From Pseudoxanthomonas koreensis_A (GTDB taxonomy: Bacteria; Pseudomonadota; Gammaproteobacteria; Xanthomonadales; Xanthomonadaceae): a DNA stretch of 64,000 bases. A program made the position numbers and the translations under genes. Position 1 is the stretch's first letter; every line of letters starts with the position of its first letter. This document shows, piece after piece, positions 18,218 through 26,829 of this stretch. The notes under the pieces are model-generated. The model saw nothing but the letters and a program-made list of their open reading frames with translations. It made no database searches and was not told where the DNA came from. Where the stretch lies: positions 1,922,001 to 1,986,000 of the forward strand of contig NZ_CP169056.1 in the NCBI RefSeq assembly GCF_041890415.1. The letters run 5' to 3'.

Positions 18218-18249
18218 GAGCCGGGGTCGCCGGCAAGGCCGGCTCCTGC
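18214..18249. repeat. REP-like palindrome at the parC stop codon
   Basis: GTAGGAGCCGG (18214-18224) is followed by the inverted element starting GTCGCCGGCAAGG and ending CCGGCTCCTGC (18226-18249), giving a hairpin. It matches the four copies at 58.5-58.9 kb except for one base near its end. The TAG stop codon of parC is part of the element. Confidence 0.8.
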
Positions 18250-18284
18250 AGGACGCGGGGTCGCCGCCCCTGCATCGGAAGGGT

Positions 18285-18773
18285 TCAGCCGTGCGCGGGG
18301 CTGCCGCCGTCGATCTTGGAGAGCTGGTAGTTCTCCAGGCCGATGCGCTTGATCAGGCCCAGTTGCTGCTCCAGCCACCAGGCATGGTCCTCCTCGGTGT
18401 CCTTGAGCTGGGCCAGCAGCATGTCGCGGCTGACATAGTCCTGCATCTCCTCGCACAGCTTCATCGCCGCGGCCAGGTTTGTGCGCACCTCGTATTCCAC
18501 CCGCAGGTCGGCTTCCAGCATCTCGACCACGGTGGTGCCCGGGGTGAACGCGGCAGGGCGCATGTCCGGCTCGCCTTCCAGGAACAGGATCCGGCGCAGG
18601 ATCGCATCCGCGTGCCCGGTCTCCTCTTCCATCTCGTGGGACATGCGCTCGTACAGCGCCTTCAGGCCCAGGTCCTCGTAGCGGCGCGAATGCAGGAAAT
18701 ACTGGTCGCGCGCAGCCAGTTCGCCGCGCAGCAACTCCCTCAGGCAATCGATGACTAGCGGATGGCCTTTCAT
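18285..18773 (-). CDS. bfr: Bacterioferritin-like ferritin lacking the heme-ligand Met
   Basis: Iron-storage protein of the bacterioferritin family, 162 aa, four-helix bundle, expected to form 24-mers. The diiron ferroxidase ligands are present: Glu18, Glu51, His54, Glu93 and the EEDH near residue 129. Aligning HADAILRRILFLEG with E. coli HADRYIERILFLEG puts Thr52 where the heme-coordinating Met52 should be. This copy is therefore probably heme-free, or pairs with a second heme-binding subunit as in two-subunit bacterioferritins. The start is ATG 18773 (MKGHP) with GGAG upstream; ATG 18788 has none. Confidence 0.9.
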   Translation of the reverse strand: MKGHPLVIDCLRELLRGELAARDQYFLHSRRYEDLGLKALYERMSHEMEEETGHADAILRRILFLEGEPDMRPAAFTPGTTVVEMLEADLRVEYEVRTNLAAAMKLCEEMQDYVSRDMLLAQLKDTEEDHAWWLEQQLGLIKRIGLENYQLSKIDGGSPAHG

Positions 18774-18925
18774 GCGGGTGCGCTCCATGGATGGATGACA
18801 GGGACCGGCGCAGTGTGCCGCAATCGCCGCGGTGGTGTTTCAATCGGAATCAATCGCAATCGCAACCCGTTCCATGCGCCAGCCGGCGCATGGCTAGAAT
18901 GCGGCAACCATCACCGGAGCACGCC

Positions 18926-21283
18926 ATGTCGAAGTGGATCCGGCGCGCACTGGTCGCACTGCTGGCCATCACCGTGCTGCTGGCCGCCATCGCTGCCTGG
19001 CTGCTGCGCGGCAGCCTGCCGGTGCTCGGCGGGCAACGCACCCTGCCGGCGCTGGCGGCACCGGTATCGATCCAGCGCGACGCCTTGGGAGTAGTGACCA
19101 TCGAGGCGGCCAGCCAGGCCGACGCATTGCGCGCACTCGGCTACGTGCATGCACAGGAGCGCTACTTCGAGATGGACCTTATGCGGCGCAACGCCGCCGG
19201 CGAACTGGCCGCGCTGTTCGGCCCCGCGGCGCTGCCGGTGGACCGCGCGCAGCGGATCCACCGGATGCGCGCGCGGTCCGATGCCGGGCTCGATGCGCTG
19301 CCGCACGCGCATCGCGCCCACCTTCAGGCCTATGTGGACGGCGTCAATGCCGGCCTGCGCGCGCTGCGGGTGCGGCCGTGGCCCTACCTGCTGCTGCGGC
19401 AGGCGCCGCAGCCCTGGCAGGCGAGCGACTCGATGCTGGCCGGCCATGCGATGTACTTCGACCTGCAGGACGCCGGCAACCGCCACGAGCTTGCGATGCT
19501 GCGCATCCGCCGCGCCGTTCCCGACCCGCTGTACCGGCTGCTGGCCCACGCCGGCAGCAGCTGGGATGCGCCGCTGGATGGCAGCGTGGTGGGCGATGCC
19601 GTGTTGCCCGATGCCACGGCCCTGGACCTGCGCCGAACCGGCGGAACCGGCGCACTGACGCCGCCACCGCCGCCGCCGGAAGCCCCGCCCGGCACCACGC
19701 CGGGCAGCAACAACTTCGTCGTCGCCGGCAGCCTGACCGCCGATGGTCGCGCGATCCTGGCCAACGACATGCACCTGGGCCTGCGTGCGCCCAACATCTG
19801 GTTCCGCGCACGCCTGCGTTACCCGGACCGGCGCGCGCGCACCGGTCAGGTGGACGTGTCCGGCTTCACCCTGCCCGGGTTGCCGGCCGTGATTGCCGGC
19901 AGCAACGGGCACATCGCCTGGGGCTTCACCAATGCCTATGCCGATACCGCCGACTGGGCGCGGCTCCCCGCCGGCGCGCCGGTGGCCACGCGGCACGAAC
20001 GCATCGACGTGCATGGCGCCACGGCGCAGACCCTGGAAGTACGCGAAAGCGCCTGGGGGCCGCTCGTGCATGACAACCCGGATGGCAGCACGCTGGCACT
20101 GCGCTGGGTCGCGCACCTGCCCGGCGCACTCAACCTGGGGCTGATGGAGTTCGCCCACGCCGGCGACCTGGACCAGGCCCTGCTGCTGGCCGAACACACC
20201 GCGATGCCGGCGCAGAACCTGCTGCTGGCCGACCGCCACGGCCGCATCGCCTGGCGGATCCTCGGCGCCTTGCCCGCACGCGCACCCGGCTGCGACGACC
20301 CGGCCGCACGCGCGACCGCAGCCTGCCCGCCGTGGCCGGCGACCAGCGCCGCGCATCCGGCCCGGATCGACCCGGCCGATGGCCGCCTGTGGACCGCCAA
20401 CGCCCGCGTCATCGGCGGGCCGGACCTGGCGCGGCTGGGCGATGGCGGCTACGACCTGGGCGCACGCGCGGCGCAGATCCGCGACGGCCTGCAGGCCACC
20501 GCGCGCGTGGACGAGGCGGCGCTGCTGGCGATCCAGCTCGACGACCGCGCGCTGCTGCTCGAACGCTGGTGGCAGTTGTTGCGCACCACCGTCGAAGGCC
20601 ACGACGATCCGGCCCTGCAGCGGCTGGAAGCGGCCAGCCGCCGATGGGACGGCCGCGCCGCAACGGACTCGGCCAGTTACCGGATGGCGCGTGCATTCCG
20701 CGGCGCGGTGCTGGACCAGGTCCGCGAAGGCCTGCTGGCGCCCGCGCGCCAGGCCCTGGGCGCGGACTTCGTCGAACCGCGCCTGGCGCAGTTCGAAGGC
20801 GTGTTGTGGCCGCTGGTGACACGCAGGCCGGCACACCTGCTGCCACACGGGCACGCGGACTGGGACGCCATGCTGGCCGATGCCGCGCGCACGGTGGAAC
20901 GCGAACTGTCCACGCAGGGTCCGGTGCTGGAACAGCGCACCTGGGGCGAACGCAACACCGCGGCGATCTGCCATCCGCTGGCCCGCGCGGTGCCCGTGGC
21001 CCGGCGCTGGCTGTGCATGCCGGCCGACCCGCTGCCCGGCGACGACCACATGCCGCGGGTACAGGGCCCGGCATTCGGCGCCTCGCAGCGCATGGTGGTC
21101 GCGCCCGGGCACGAGGCCGACGGCATCGTGCACATGCCGGGCGGACAGAGCGGGCATCCGCTGTCGCCGTTCTGGGGCGCCGGCCACGACGACTGGGTGC
21201 AGGGCCGGCCCACGCCGTTCCTGCCCGGCCCGGCGCGACACACGCTGCGCCTGGTCCCGGACCAGGCATCGCCGGCGCGCTGA
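18926..21283 (+). CDS. Penicillin acylase family protein (Ntn hydrolase)
   Basis: A 785-aa precursor of the penicillin/cephalosporin/acyl-homoserine-lactone acylase family. An N-terminal hydrophobic anchor or signal (residues 8-28) directs it to the envelope. The alpha chain is followed by a Pro-rich linker and the autocatalytic cleavage site TTPGSNNFVV, with Ser261 as the N-terminal nucleophile of the beta chain. Substrates in this family include beta-lactams, quorum-sensing lactones and other amides, and they cannot be predicted here. The start ATG 18926 follows CCGGAGC. It converges on the RidA gene. Confidence 0.88.
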   Translation: MSKWIRRALVALLAITVLLAAIAAWLLRGSLPVLGGQRTLPALAAPVSIQRDALGVVTIEAASQADALRALGYVHAQERYFEMDLMRRNAAGELAALFGPAALPVDRAQRIHRMRARSDAGLDALPHAHRAHLQAYVDGVNAGLRALRVRPWPYLLLRQAPQPWQASDSMLAGHAMYFDLQDAGNRHELAMLRIRRAVPDPLYRLLAHAGSSWDAPLDGSVVGDAVLPDATALDLRRTGGTGALTPPPPPPEAPPGTTPGSNNFVVAGSLTADGRAILANDMHLGLRAPNIWFRARLRYPDRRARTGQVDVSGFTLPGLPAVIAGSNGHIAWGFTNAYADTADWARLPAGAPVATRHERIDVHGATAQTLEVRESAWGPLVHDNPDGSTLALRWVAHLPGALNLGLMEFAHAGDLDQALLLAEHTAMPAQNLLLADRHGRIAWRILGALPARAPGCDDPAARATAACPPWPATSAAHPARIDPADGRLWTANARVIGGPDLARLGDGGYDLGARAAQIRDGLQATARVDEAALLAIQLDDRALLLERWWQLLRTTVEGHDDPALQRLEAASRRWDGRAATDSASYRMARAFRGAVLDQVREGLLAPARQALGADFVEPRLAQFEGVLWPLVTRRPAHLLPHGHADWDAMLADAARTVERELSTQGPVLEQRTWGERNTAAICHPLARAVPVARRWLCMPADPLPGDDHMPRVQGPAFGASQRMVVAPGHEADGIVHMPGGQSGHPLSPFWGAGHDDWVQGRPTPFLPGPARHTLRLVPDQASPAR

Positions 21284-21310
21284 CAACCGGCGCCTGCGCC
21301 GGCACCAATG

Positions 21311-21751
21311 TCAGCGCAGCTGCACCGTCCACTCCACCTCGAGCAGGTGCTGCGGTCCGAACAGGCGCCGCACCTCCACCCAGGACGAGGCCGGATAACG
21401 GGCGTCGGGGAAGAACGTCCTGCGCTGCGGGATCGCCCGCACCAGCGCTTCCATGTCGGTGGTGTACACCGTTTCCTTCAGCACCTGGTCGGTGCCGGCA
21501 TCGAACCGCTGCAGGATCTCGCCCAGGCGGCCATAGCAGGCCGCCACCGCTTCCTCCATGTCGGCACCCTCGCAGGCCACGCCGGACACGTGCAGGATGT
21601 CGCCGCTTTGGACCGCGCCGCTGTACCCGATGTCGCGCTCCCAGCTGGCAAGCTCGTGGCGCACGATCGGCGCGGCGGTGTCGTCAGCCGCGTGCAGGCT
21701 GCCGGCAAGCGACCCCGCGGCCACGGCGAGGAACAATGCAGGGATGCGCAT
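21311..21751 (-). CDS. Exported RidA/YjgF-family protein
   Basis: A 146-aa protein with a clear signal peptide (MRIPALFLAVAAGSLAGSLHA) followed by a RidA-like domain (YSGAVQSGDILHVSGV, then SSWVEVRRLFGP and LLEVEWTVQL). Cytosolic RidA deaminates enamine/imine intermediates; an exported version must do something else, and I do not know what. The conserved Arg of active RidA enzymes is not obvious. The start ATG 21751 has GGAG nine bases upstream. It lies 101 bp downstream of asnB on the same strand. Confidence 0.85.
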   Translation of the reverse strand: MRIPALFLAVAAGSLAGSLHAADDTAAPIVRHELASWERDIGYSGAVQSGDILHVSGVACEGADMEEAVAACYGRLGEILQRFDAGTDQVLKETVYTTDMEALVRAIPQRRTFFPDARYPASSWVEVRRLFGPQHLLEVEWTVQLR

Positions 21752-21852
21752 GCAGGTCGGCTCCGGGAACGGGAGTGGGAAAGCGGTCGCGCCGCTGCCG
21801 GAGCATCGGGCAGCGGCACGGGAATCGGCTCCGGCGGGCACCGGAGCCGTGT

Positions 21853-23580
21853 TCAGCCGGCCAGCGCCGGCACGCCTTCGATGGAATCGTTGTGCACCCC
21901 GGCCACTGCCCGGCCCGACGGATCGGCCATGTTGGCGAAGCTGGCATCCCAGGCGATCGCCGCCGGCGAGGAGCAGGCGATCGACTTGCCACCCGGCACC
22001 GTCTCGGCCGCGGCCGGGGTCGGGAAGAAGCGCTCGAACACGCTGCGGTAGAAGTAGGCTTCCTTGGTCTGCGGCGGGTTCACCGGGAAACGCTTGTCGG
22101 CCGCCGCCAGTTCGCGGTCGCTCACCTGCGCTTCGGCGTGCGCCTTGAGTCCGTCGATCCAGCCATAGCCCACGCCATCGCTGAACTGCTCCTTCTGCCG
22201 CCACAGGATCTGCTCGGGCAGGTAGCCGTCGAAGGCCTGGCGCAACACGCCCTTCTCCATGCGCTGGGCATCGGTGCGGGTCTTGTCGATCATCTTGTAG
22301 CTGGCGTCCATGCGCATGGCCACGTCGAGGAACTCGCGGTCCAGGAACGGGACCCGCGGCTCCACGCCCCAGGCCATCATCGACTTGTTGGCGCGCAGGC
22401 AGTCGTAGTTGTTGAGCGCATCGATCTTGCGGATCAGCTCCTCGTGGAACTCCCGGGCGTTGGGCGCCTTGTGGAAGTACAGGTAGCCACCGAACACCTC
22501 GTCGCTGCCCTCGCCCGACAGCACCATCTTCACGCCCATCGCCTTGATCCGGCGTGCCAGCAGGAACATCGGGGTGGAGGCGCGGATGGTGGTGACATCG
22601 TAGGTTTCGATGTGGCGGATCACTTCGGGCACCGCATCGAGCCCTTCTTCGAAGGTGTACTCGAAGCCGTGGTGCACCGTGCCCAGCGCCTCGGCGGCCA
22701 CCTGCGCGGCGGCCAGGTCGGGCGAACCCTTCAGGCCGATGGCAAACGAATGCAGGCGCGGCCACCAGGCCTCGGCCTGGTCGTTGTCCTCGATGCGCTT
22801 GCGCGCATAGCGGGCGGCCACCGCGGCCACCAGCGAGGAATCCAGCCCGCCCGACAGCAGCACGCCATAGGGCACGTCGGTCATCAGCTGGCGGTGCACG
22901 GCGGCCTCGAACGCCTCGCGCAGTTCGGTGGGCGACACTTCCACGCCTTCCACCACGTCGTAGTCGCGCCACGGGCGCTCGTAGTAACGGGTCAGTGCGC
23001 CGGTGGCGGTGTCGTACCAGTGACCGGGCGGGAACTGGGCCACGTCGGCGCACTCGTCCACCAGCGCCTTCATCTCCGAGGCCACCCGCAGGCGACCTTC
23101 CTTGTCGTGGCCCCAGTACAGCGGGACCACGCCGATCGGATCGCGGGCGATGATCGCCCGGCCGCTGGCCTTGTCCCACAGCGCGAAGGCGAAGATGCCG
23201 TTGAGCCGGTTGAGCAACGCGGCCGGCTCGTCGTCGCGCCCGGCTCCCTCGCGGTACAGCGCGTTGATCACCTCGCAGTCCGACTCGGTCTGGAATGCGT
23301 AGGCCTGCTTCAACTCGCCCTTGAGCTGCTTGTGGTTGTAGATCTCGCCGTTCACCGCCAGGGCCAGGCTGCGGTCCTGCGACAGCAGCGGCTGCGAGCC
23401 GCCGGCCGGGTCGACGATGGCCAGCCGCTCGTGCACCAGGATCGCGCCGTCGTCCACGTACACGCCGCTCCAGTCCGGGCCACGGTGGCGCTGCCGCTGC
23501 GACAGGTCCAGCGCCTGGCGGCGCAGTACCTGCAGGTCATCGCCCGGCTGCAGGCCGAAGATGCCGAAGATCGAACACAT
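21853..23580 (-). CDS. asnB: Asparagine synthase (glutamine-hydrolysing) B
   Basis: AsnB, 575 aa, makes asparagine from aspartate, ATP and glutamine (or ammonia). The glutaminase domain starts MCSIFGIFG, with Cys2 as nucleophile after Met removal. The synthetase domain has the pyrophosphate loop SGGLDSS (243-249) and LSGEGSDEVFGGY. The start is ATG 23580 with AGGAG seven bases upstream; the open frame extends 25 codons further, but those lie in the leader. Expression is probably controlled by the attenuator at 23641-23783. The dapE and dapD genes upstream also draw on aspartate. Confidence 0.97.
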   Translation of the reverse strand: MCSIFGIFGLQPGDDLQVLRRQALDLSQRQRHRGPDWSGVYVDDGAILVHERLAIVDPAGGSQPLLSQDRSLALAVNGEIYNHKQLKGELKQAYAFQTESDCEVINALYREGAGRDDEPAALLNRLNGIFAFALWDKASGRAIIARDPIGVVPLYWGHDKEGRLRVASEMKALVDECADVAQFPPGHWYDTATGALTRYYERPWRDYDVVEGVEVSPTELREAFEAAVHRQLMTDVPYGVLLSGGLDSSLVAAVAARYARKRIEDNDQAEAWWPRLHSFAIGLKGSPDLAAAQVAAEALGTVHHGFEYTFEEGLDAVPEVIRHIETYDVTTIRASTPMFLLARRIKAMGVKMVLSGEGSDEVFGGYLYFHKAPNAREFHEELIRKIDALNNYDCLRANKSMMAWGVEPRVPFLDREFLDVAMRMDASYKMIDKTRTDAQRMEKGVLRQAFDGYLPEQILWRQKEQFSDGVGYGWIDGLKAHAEAQVSDRELAAADKRFPVNPPQTKEAYFYRSVFERFFPTPAAAETVPGGKSIACSSPAAIAWDASFANMADPSGRAVAGVHNDSIEGVPALAG

Positions 23581-23641
23581 GGTGGAACTCCTGGATGGTG
23601 GTTTGTCGGTGGGTCGGTCGCGGCGGCCTGTGCCGGGGCAC

Positions 23642-23673
23642 AAAAAAACCCGCATCGGCCGATGCGGGTTTTT
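23642..23673 (-). terminator. asnB: Terminator arm pair of the asnB attenuator
   Basis: Read on the minus strand, the transcript has AAAAA, CCCGCATC, loop GGCC, GATGCGGG, then seven U (plus-strand A at 23642-23648). The perfect palindrome with its U-tract is a textbook intrinsic terminator, 61 bp before the asnB start. Its position upstream of the gene, not downstream, indicates attenuation. Confidence 0.88.
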
Positions 23674-23693
23674 CGTCTACCGGGCTTGCCGCT

Positions 23694-23783
23694 TTATGCC
23701 TGGTCGCGCACCCGCATCGGCCGCGCACGGTTGTTCGCGCACAGATTATTGCGGTTGTTGGCGTTGGCACGGAAAAACGGCAT
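23694..23783 (-). CDS. Asn-rich leader peptide of asnB
   Basis: A 29-codon frame, ATG 23783 to TAA 23696-23694, that begins MPFFRANANNRNNLCANN and holds seven Asn codons (five AAC, two AAT) between codons 7 and 18. An in-frame TAG 12 bases upstream of the ATG bounds it, so it is not part of a longer gene. The Shine-Dalgarno is weak (GGTAG about 12 bases upstream). Its last third encodes the antiterminator strand (codons 21-25). The product itself is probably irrelevant; translation speed is the signal. Confidence 0.78.
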   Translation of the reverse strand: MPFFRANANNRNNLCANNRARPMRVRDQA

Positions 23784-23876
23784 GCGGCGAAACTACCGCA
23801 TCCGGCCGCCGCCATGCAACTGTTGCGGCCGCAATCGCCTCGCGGCCGGAGCCGGGCCGGCGCTGGATCGGCAGGC

Positions 23877-26759
23877 TCATGGCGGCGGCACGGCCGCGAC
23901 GTCACTGCCGTCGGCGGCCTGGACCTGGTTGCGGCCGTTGCGCTTGGCCCGGTACAGCGCCTGGTCGGCACTGTGCAGCAGCGCGTCCGGATCGACCCCG
24001 GCCACCGGCACCATGGCCGCCACGCCCAGGCTGATGGTGCTGGCCAGGCCGGCCTCGGCGGTGGCCCGTTCCACCCGCCGGCGTACCTGCTCGGCGCGGG
24101 CGCAGGCCTGTTCCTGGTCCAGGCCCGGCAGGATCAGCACGAACTCCTCGCCGCCATAGCGCGCGGCCAGTTCATCCACGCCTTCCACCGCGGTGTCGAA
24201 CACCTGCGCCACCCGCCGCAGTTGCTCGTCACCGGCACGGTGGCCATGGCTGTCGTTGAATTCCTTGAAGAGGTCCACGTCCGACATCACCACCGCCAGT
24301 GGCTGGCCCTGCTCGGCACAGCGCTCCCAGCCACGCTCCAGCGCGCGCTCCATGGCGTGGCGGTTGGCGATTCCGGTCAGGCCATCGACCACCGCCAGTT
24401 CGGTGAGCCTGCGATTGGCCGCCTCCAGTTCCATGGTGCGCTCGGCAATCTTGCGCTCCAGCTCGCGGTTGCGCGCGCGGATGCGACGCACGCGCAGCCA
24501 GACCGCAAGCACCACCACCAGCACCCCGGCAATCCAGAACAGGGCCCGCACCGCGCCGCGTTCGTACCAGAACGGCTCCACCCGCAGCGGATAGCGCAGC
24601 GGTTCGGCCTCCTGCCCGCCACGGATCCTTGCCTGCAGCTCGAAGGTGTACCGGCCCGGTGGCAGGCGCCGGTACCCCAGGTCGCGGTCGCTGCCCCAGT
24701 TGGTCCAGGTGCCGGTGTAACCGAGCATGCGGAAGCGGAACTGGATGTCCTGCGCCATCGTCCCCAGGCCGAAGCGCAGTTGCAACCCGGAACCCGGCGG
24801 CAGGATGCGCTCGCCATCGGGCACCAGGGGCAGGCGCAGGGGCGCCTGGCCGGGGGCAAGCAGCCGGAACAGGTCCAGCCGCGCCCGCAGCGGCGGCGGC
24901 GCCGGGTCGTCCAGGCCGGGTTCGAACTGCAACACGCTGTCGCGCGTGACCACGCGCAACCGGCCATCGCCCTGCAACTCCACCGCCGCATATCCCGGTA
25001 CCCGGCTGTTGCTGATGTGCAGCAGGCGGAAGCCTTCCTCGCCGGGCAGGCGGCGCCAGAGCTGGCGCGAGGTCCAGGCGAACGTGCCGACCGGGGTGTC
25101 GATGCCCTCCAGTTCCGAGGGGCGCTCCAACCCGGGCAGGAGCGGCAGTTCGGCAGCCACGAAGCGCCCGCCCTGCAAGCGCTGCACCTGCGATCCAGAT
25201 ATCGCGTACAGCTCGCCGTCCAGCGGCAACAGGCGGGTGCCTGCATCGGCATCGGCAAGCAGGCTGTCGGCGGCGCCGTAACGGCGGCGTTCGCGCAGTT
25301 GCCCGGTGGCCGGATCCAGACGCCAGCGGTGCGCGCCGCCCTGGGCATCACCCAGCCAGAACTCGCCGGCGGCGTGCTGGTACAGCCCGCGCGGTTCCTC
25401 CACCTGCGGCTGCCAGCGCGCGGCCACCTGCCAGTGCCCGTCGCGCAGCACCAGCCAGGCCGCTTCGCGCGCGCCCAGGGCCAGTACCCGGTCCGGGTCG
25501 AAGCGCGAACGCAGCAGCGCATAAATGCCGTGGTAACGCTTGGGGCCAAGCAGGCGACGCGGCCGGGCCGCGCCCGGATCGAGCACCATCAGGCCGCGTC
25601 GCTCGCCGATCAACAGCCCGGCCGCGGTCGACTCCAGCGCGAACACCTCCAGCTCGGTATCGCTCCACGGCGGCGCGACCATGCGTACGGGCCCTGCGTC
25701 GGCGGCGGGTTCGGCGCGGGCCACGCCCATGGTCGCCACCCACAGCCGGTCCTCGTGCCAGGCGCTGTCGAATACCCGGTCCACCAGGCCATGGCGGCGG
25801 TCGTACACGGTCCACGGCGAGGGCAGGCGCAGGCGGGTCAGGCCGGCTTCGCCCAGGGTCCACAGGCCGCCCTCGCGGTCCAGCGCAAACCCGTCCAGGC
25901 CGCCCGGGGCCGGCGCGAAGCGATCGAGCAGGCGCAGCTCCGGCGAGAAACGCATCAAGCTGCCGTCGTAGGCGCCGAAGACCAGGCTGCCGTCGGGCAG
26001 GTGGATGCTGGAATACGGCGTGTGCGCGGCAAATGCAGCGTCGGCATCACTTGCCAGGCGACGCACGCCGCCGGCGTCGGCCAGGTGGAAACCCTCGTCG
26101 GATGCCACCAGCAAGCCGTTGCCGCGCGGCCATATGCCGGTCATGCGCGATTGCGCGAATGCCTGCGCACCGGGAACCGGGACCGCCACGCCGTCCTCCA
26201 CCCGGCACAGGCCCACGCCATCGACGCGCCCGTACAGCGCCGGCCCCACCGCGAACAGCCGTTGCCCGAGCCCTTCCGGCAACGCGTGCCGCCAGGCGTG
26301 GCCATCGCGGCCCATCCGGAACAGGGTGGAAGCATTGCGGAAATACACCCCGCGTGCGGTTTCGACCAGGCCGTAGAAGTCGCCACCGGGCAGGCCGGCG
26401 TCGGCGAACCGCGGCAGCAGGTCCTCGAACAGCAGGCTGCCATCGGCCTGGCGGTGCAGTTCGCCGAAGGTGCGGGTGCCGGCCACGTACAGGCGCCCGT
26501 CCGTGGATGCCAGCAACGAGAACACCGCCTCCCTGCGCGGCAGTTCGAACAGGTCCCACACGCCACTGCGCAGCACCATCACCCCTTCGCTGCTGCCGGT
26601 GTAGAGGGTGCCCTGGGCATCGACCGCGATGTCCGAATAGCTGGGTGCGGCCGGCAGGTCGCTTGCGCCGAAGTGCTGCATCAGCGGCAGGCCGTGCACC
26701 GTGGCCAGTGCCTGCGCCGCATACACGCAGGCCCACAATCCCGGCAGCAGCCATCGCAT
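23877..26759 (-). CDS. Membrane-anchored diguanylate cyclase with periplasmic propeller sensor
   Basis: About 960 aa. A signal segment (MRWLLPGLWACVYAAQALA) leads into roughly 700 residues of beta-propeller repeats of the two-component-regulator type. A Y_Y_Y-like domain (FRMLGYTGTWTNWGSDRDLG) follows, then one transmembrane helix (ALFWIAGVLVVVLAVWL), a short coiled coil and a GGDEF domain. The catalytic motif is intact, GGEEF at 869-873. The usual inhibitory RxxD is EGVD, so product inhibition is probably lost. It should make c-di-GMP in response to a periplasmic ligand. GTG 26828, one base after the dapE stop, is an alternative start. Confidence 0.9.
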   Translation of the reverse strand: MRWLLPGLWACVYAAQALATVHGLPLMQHFGASDLPAAPSYSDIAVDAQGTLYTGSSEGVMVLRSGVWDLFELPRREAVFSLLASTDGRLYVAGTRTFGELHRQADGSLLFEDLLPRFADAGLPGGDFYGLVETARGVYFRNASTLFRMGRDGHAWRHALPEGLGQRLFAVGPALYGRVDGVGLCRVEDGVAVPVPGAQAFAQSRMTGIWPRGNGLLVASDEGFHLADAGGVRRLASDADAAFAAHTPYSSIHLPDGSLVFGAYDGSLMRFSPELRLLDRFAPAPGGLDGFALDREGGLWTLGEAGLTRLRLPSPWTVYDRRHGLVDRVFDSAWHEDRLWVATMGVARAEPAADAGPVRMVAPPWSDTELEVFALESTAAGLLIGERRGLMVLDPGAARPRRLLGPKRYHGIYALLRSRFDPDRVLALGAREAAWLVLRDGHWQVAARWQPQVEEPRGLYQHAAGEFWLGDAQGGAHRWRLDPATGQLRERRRYGAADSLLADADAGTRLLPLDGELYAISGSQVQRLQGGRFVAAELPLLPGLERPSELEGIDTPVGTFAWTSRQLWRRLPGEEGFRLLHISNSRVPGYAAVELQGDGRLRVVTRDSVLQFEPGLDDPAPPPLRARLDLFRLLAPGQAPLRLPLVPDGERILPPGSGLQLRFGLGTMAQDIQFRFRMLGYTGTWTNWGSDRDLGYRRLPPGRYTFELQARIRGGQEAEPLRYPLRVEPFWYERGAVRALFWIAGVLVVVLAVWLRVRRIRARNRELERKIAERTMELEAANRRLTELAVVDGLTGIANRHAMERALERGWERCAEQGQPLAVVMSDVDLFKEFNDSHGHRAGDEQLRRVAQVFDTAVEGVDELAARYGGEEFVLILPGLDQEQACARAEQVRRRVERATAEAGLASTISLGVAAMVPVAGVDPDALLHSADQALYRAKRNGRNQVQAADGSDVAAVPPP

Positions 26760-26829
26760 GCGCCATCGCCCGGGTCCGGATCGTCGCGCGCCGCGGCGCG
26801 TGATGGCCGCGATCCCGGTGGCCGGCACG

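Larger units (their letters stand above)
23641..23783 (-). promoter_or_regulatory. asnB: Predicted asparagine-responsive ribosome-mediated attenuator of asnB
   Basis: On the minus strand the order is: Asn-rich leader frame (23783-23694); segment 2, GGCCGATGCGGG (23722-23711), near the end of that frame; segment 3, CCCGCATCGGCC (23668-23657); segment 4, GGCCGATGCGGG with seven U (23660-23642). Segments 2 and 4 are identical, so segment 3 can pair either with 2 (12-bp antiterminator) or with 4 (terminator). A ribosome stalled at the Asn codons for lack of Asn-tRNA leaves segment 2 free and lets asnB be transcribed; unstalled translation favours termination. The mechanism is inferred from layout; the sequences are seen directly. 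Confidence 0.82.

Noticed and set aside
23581..23655. N-terminal extension of AsnB by 25 residues
   Set aside because: Asparagine synthase must begin with Met-Cys, since Cys2 is the nucleophile; the extension lies in the untranslated leader.
23642..23673. The palindrome as a simple terminator for the upstream diguanylate cyclase gene
   Set aside because: It is over 200 bp past that stop and is preceded by the Asn-rich frame with an exact antiterminator strand, so attenuation explains it better; simple termination remains a fallback.
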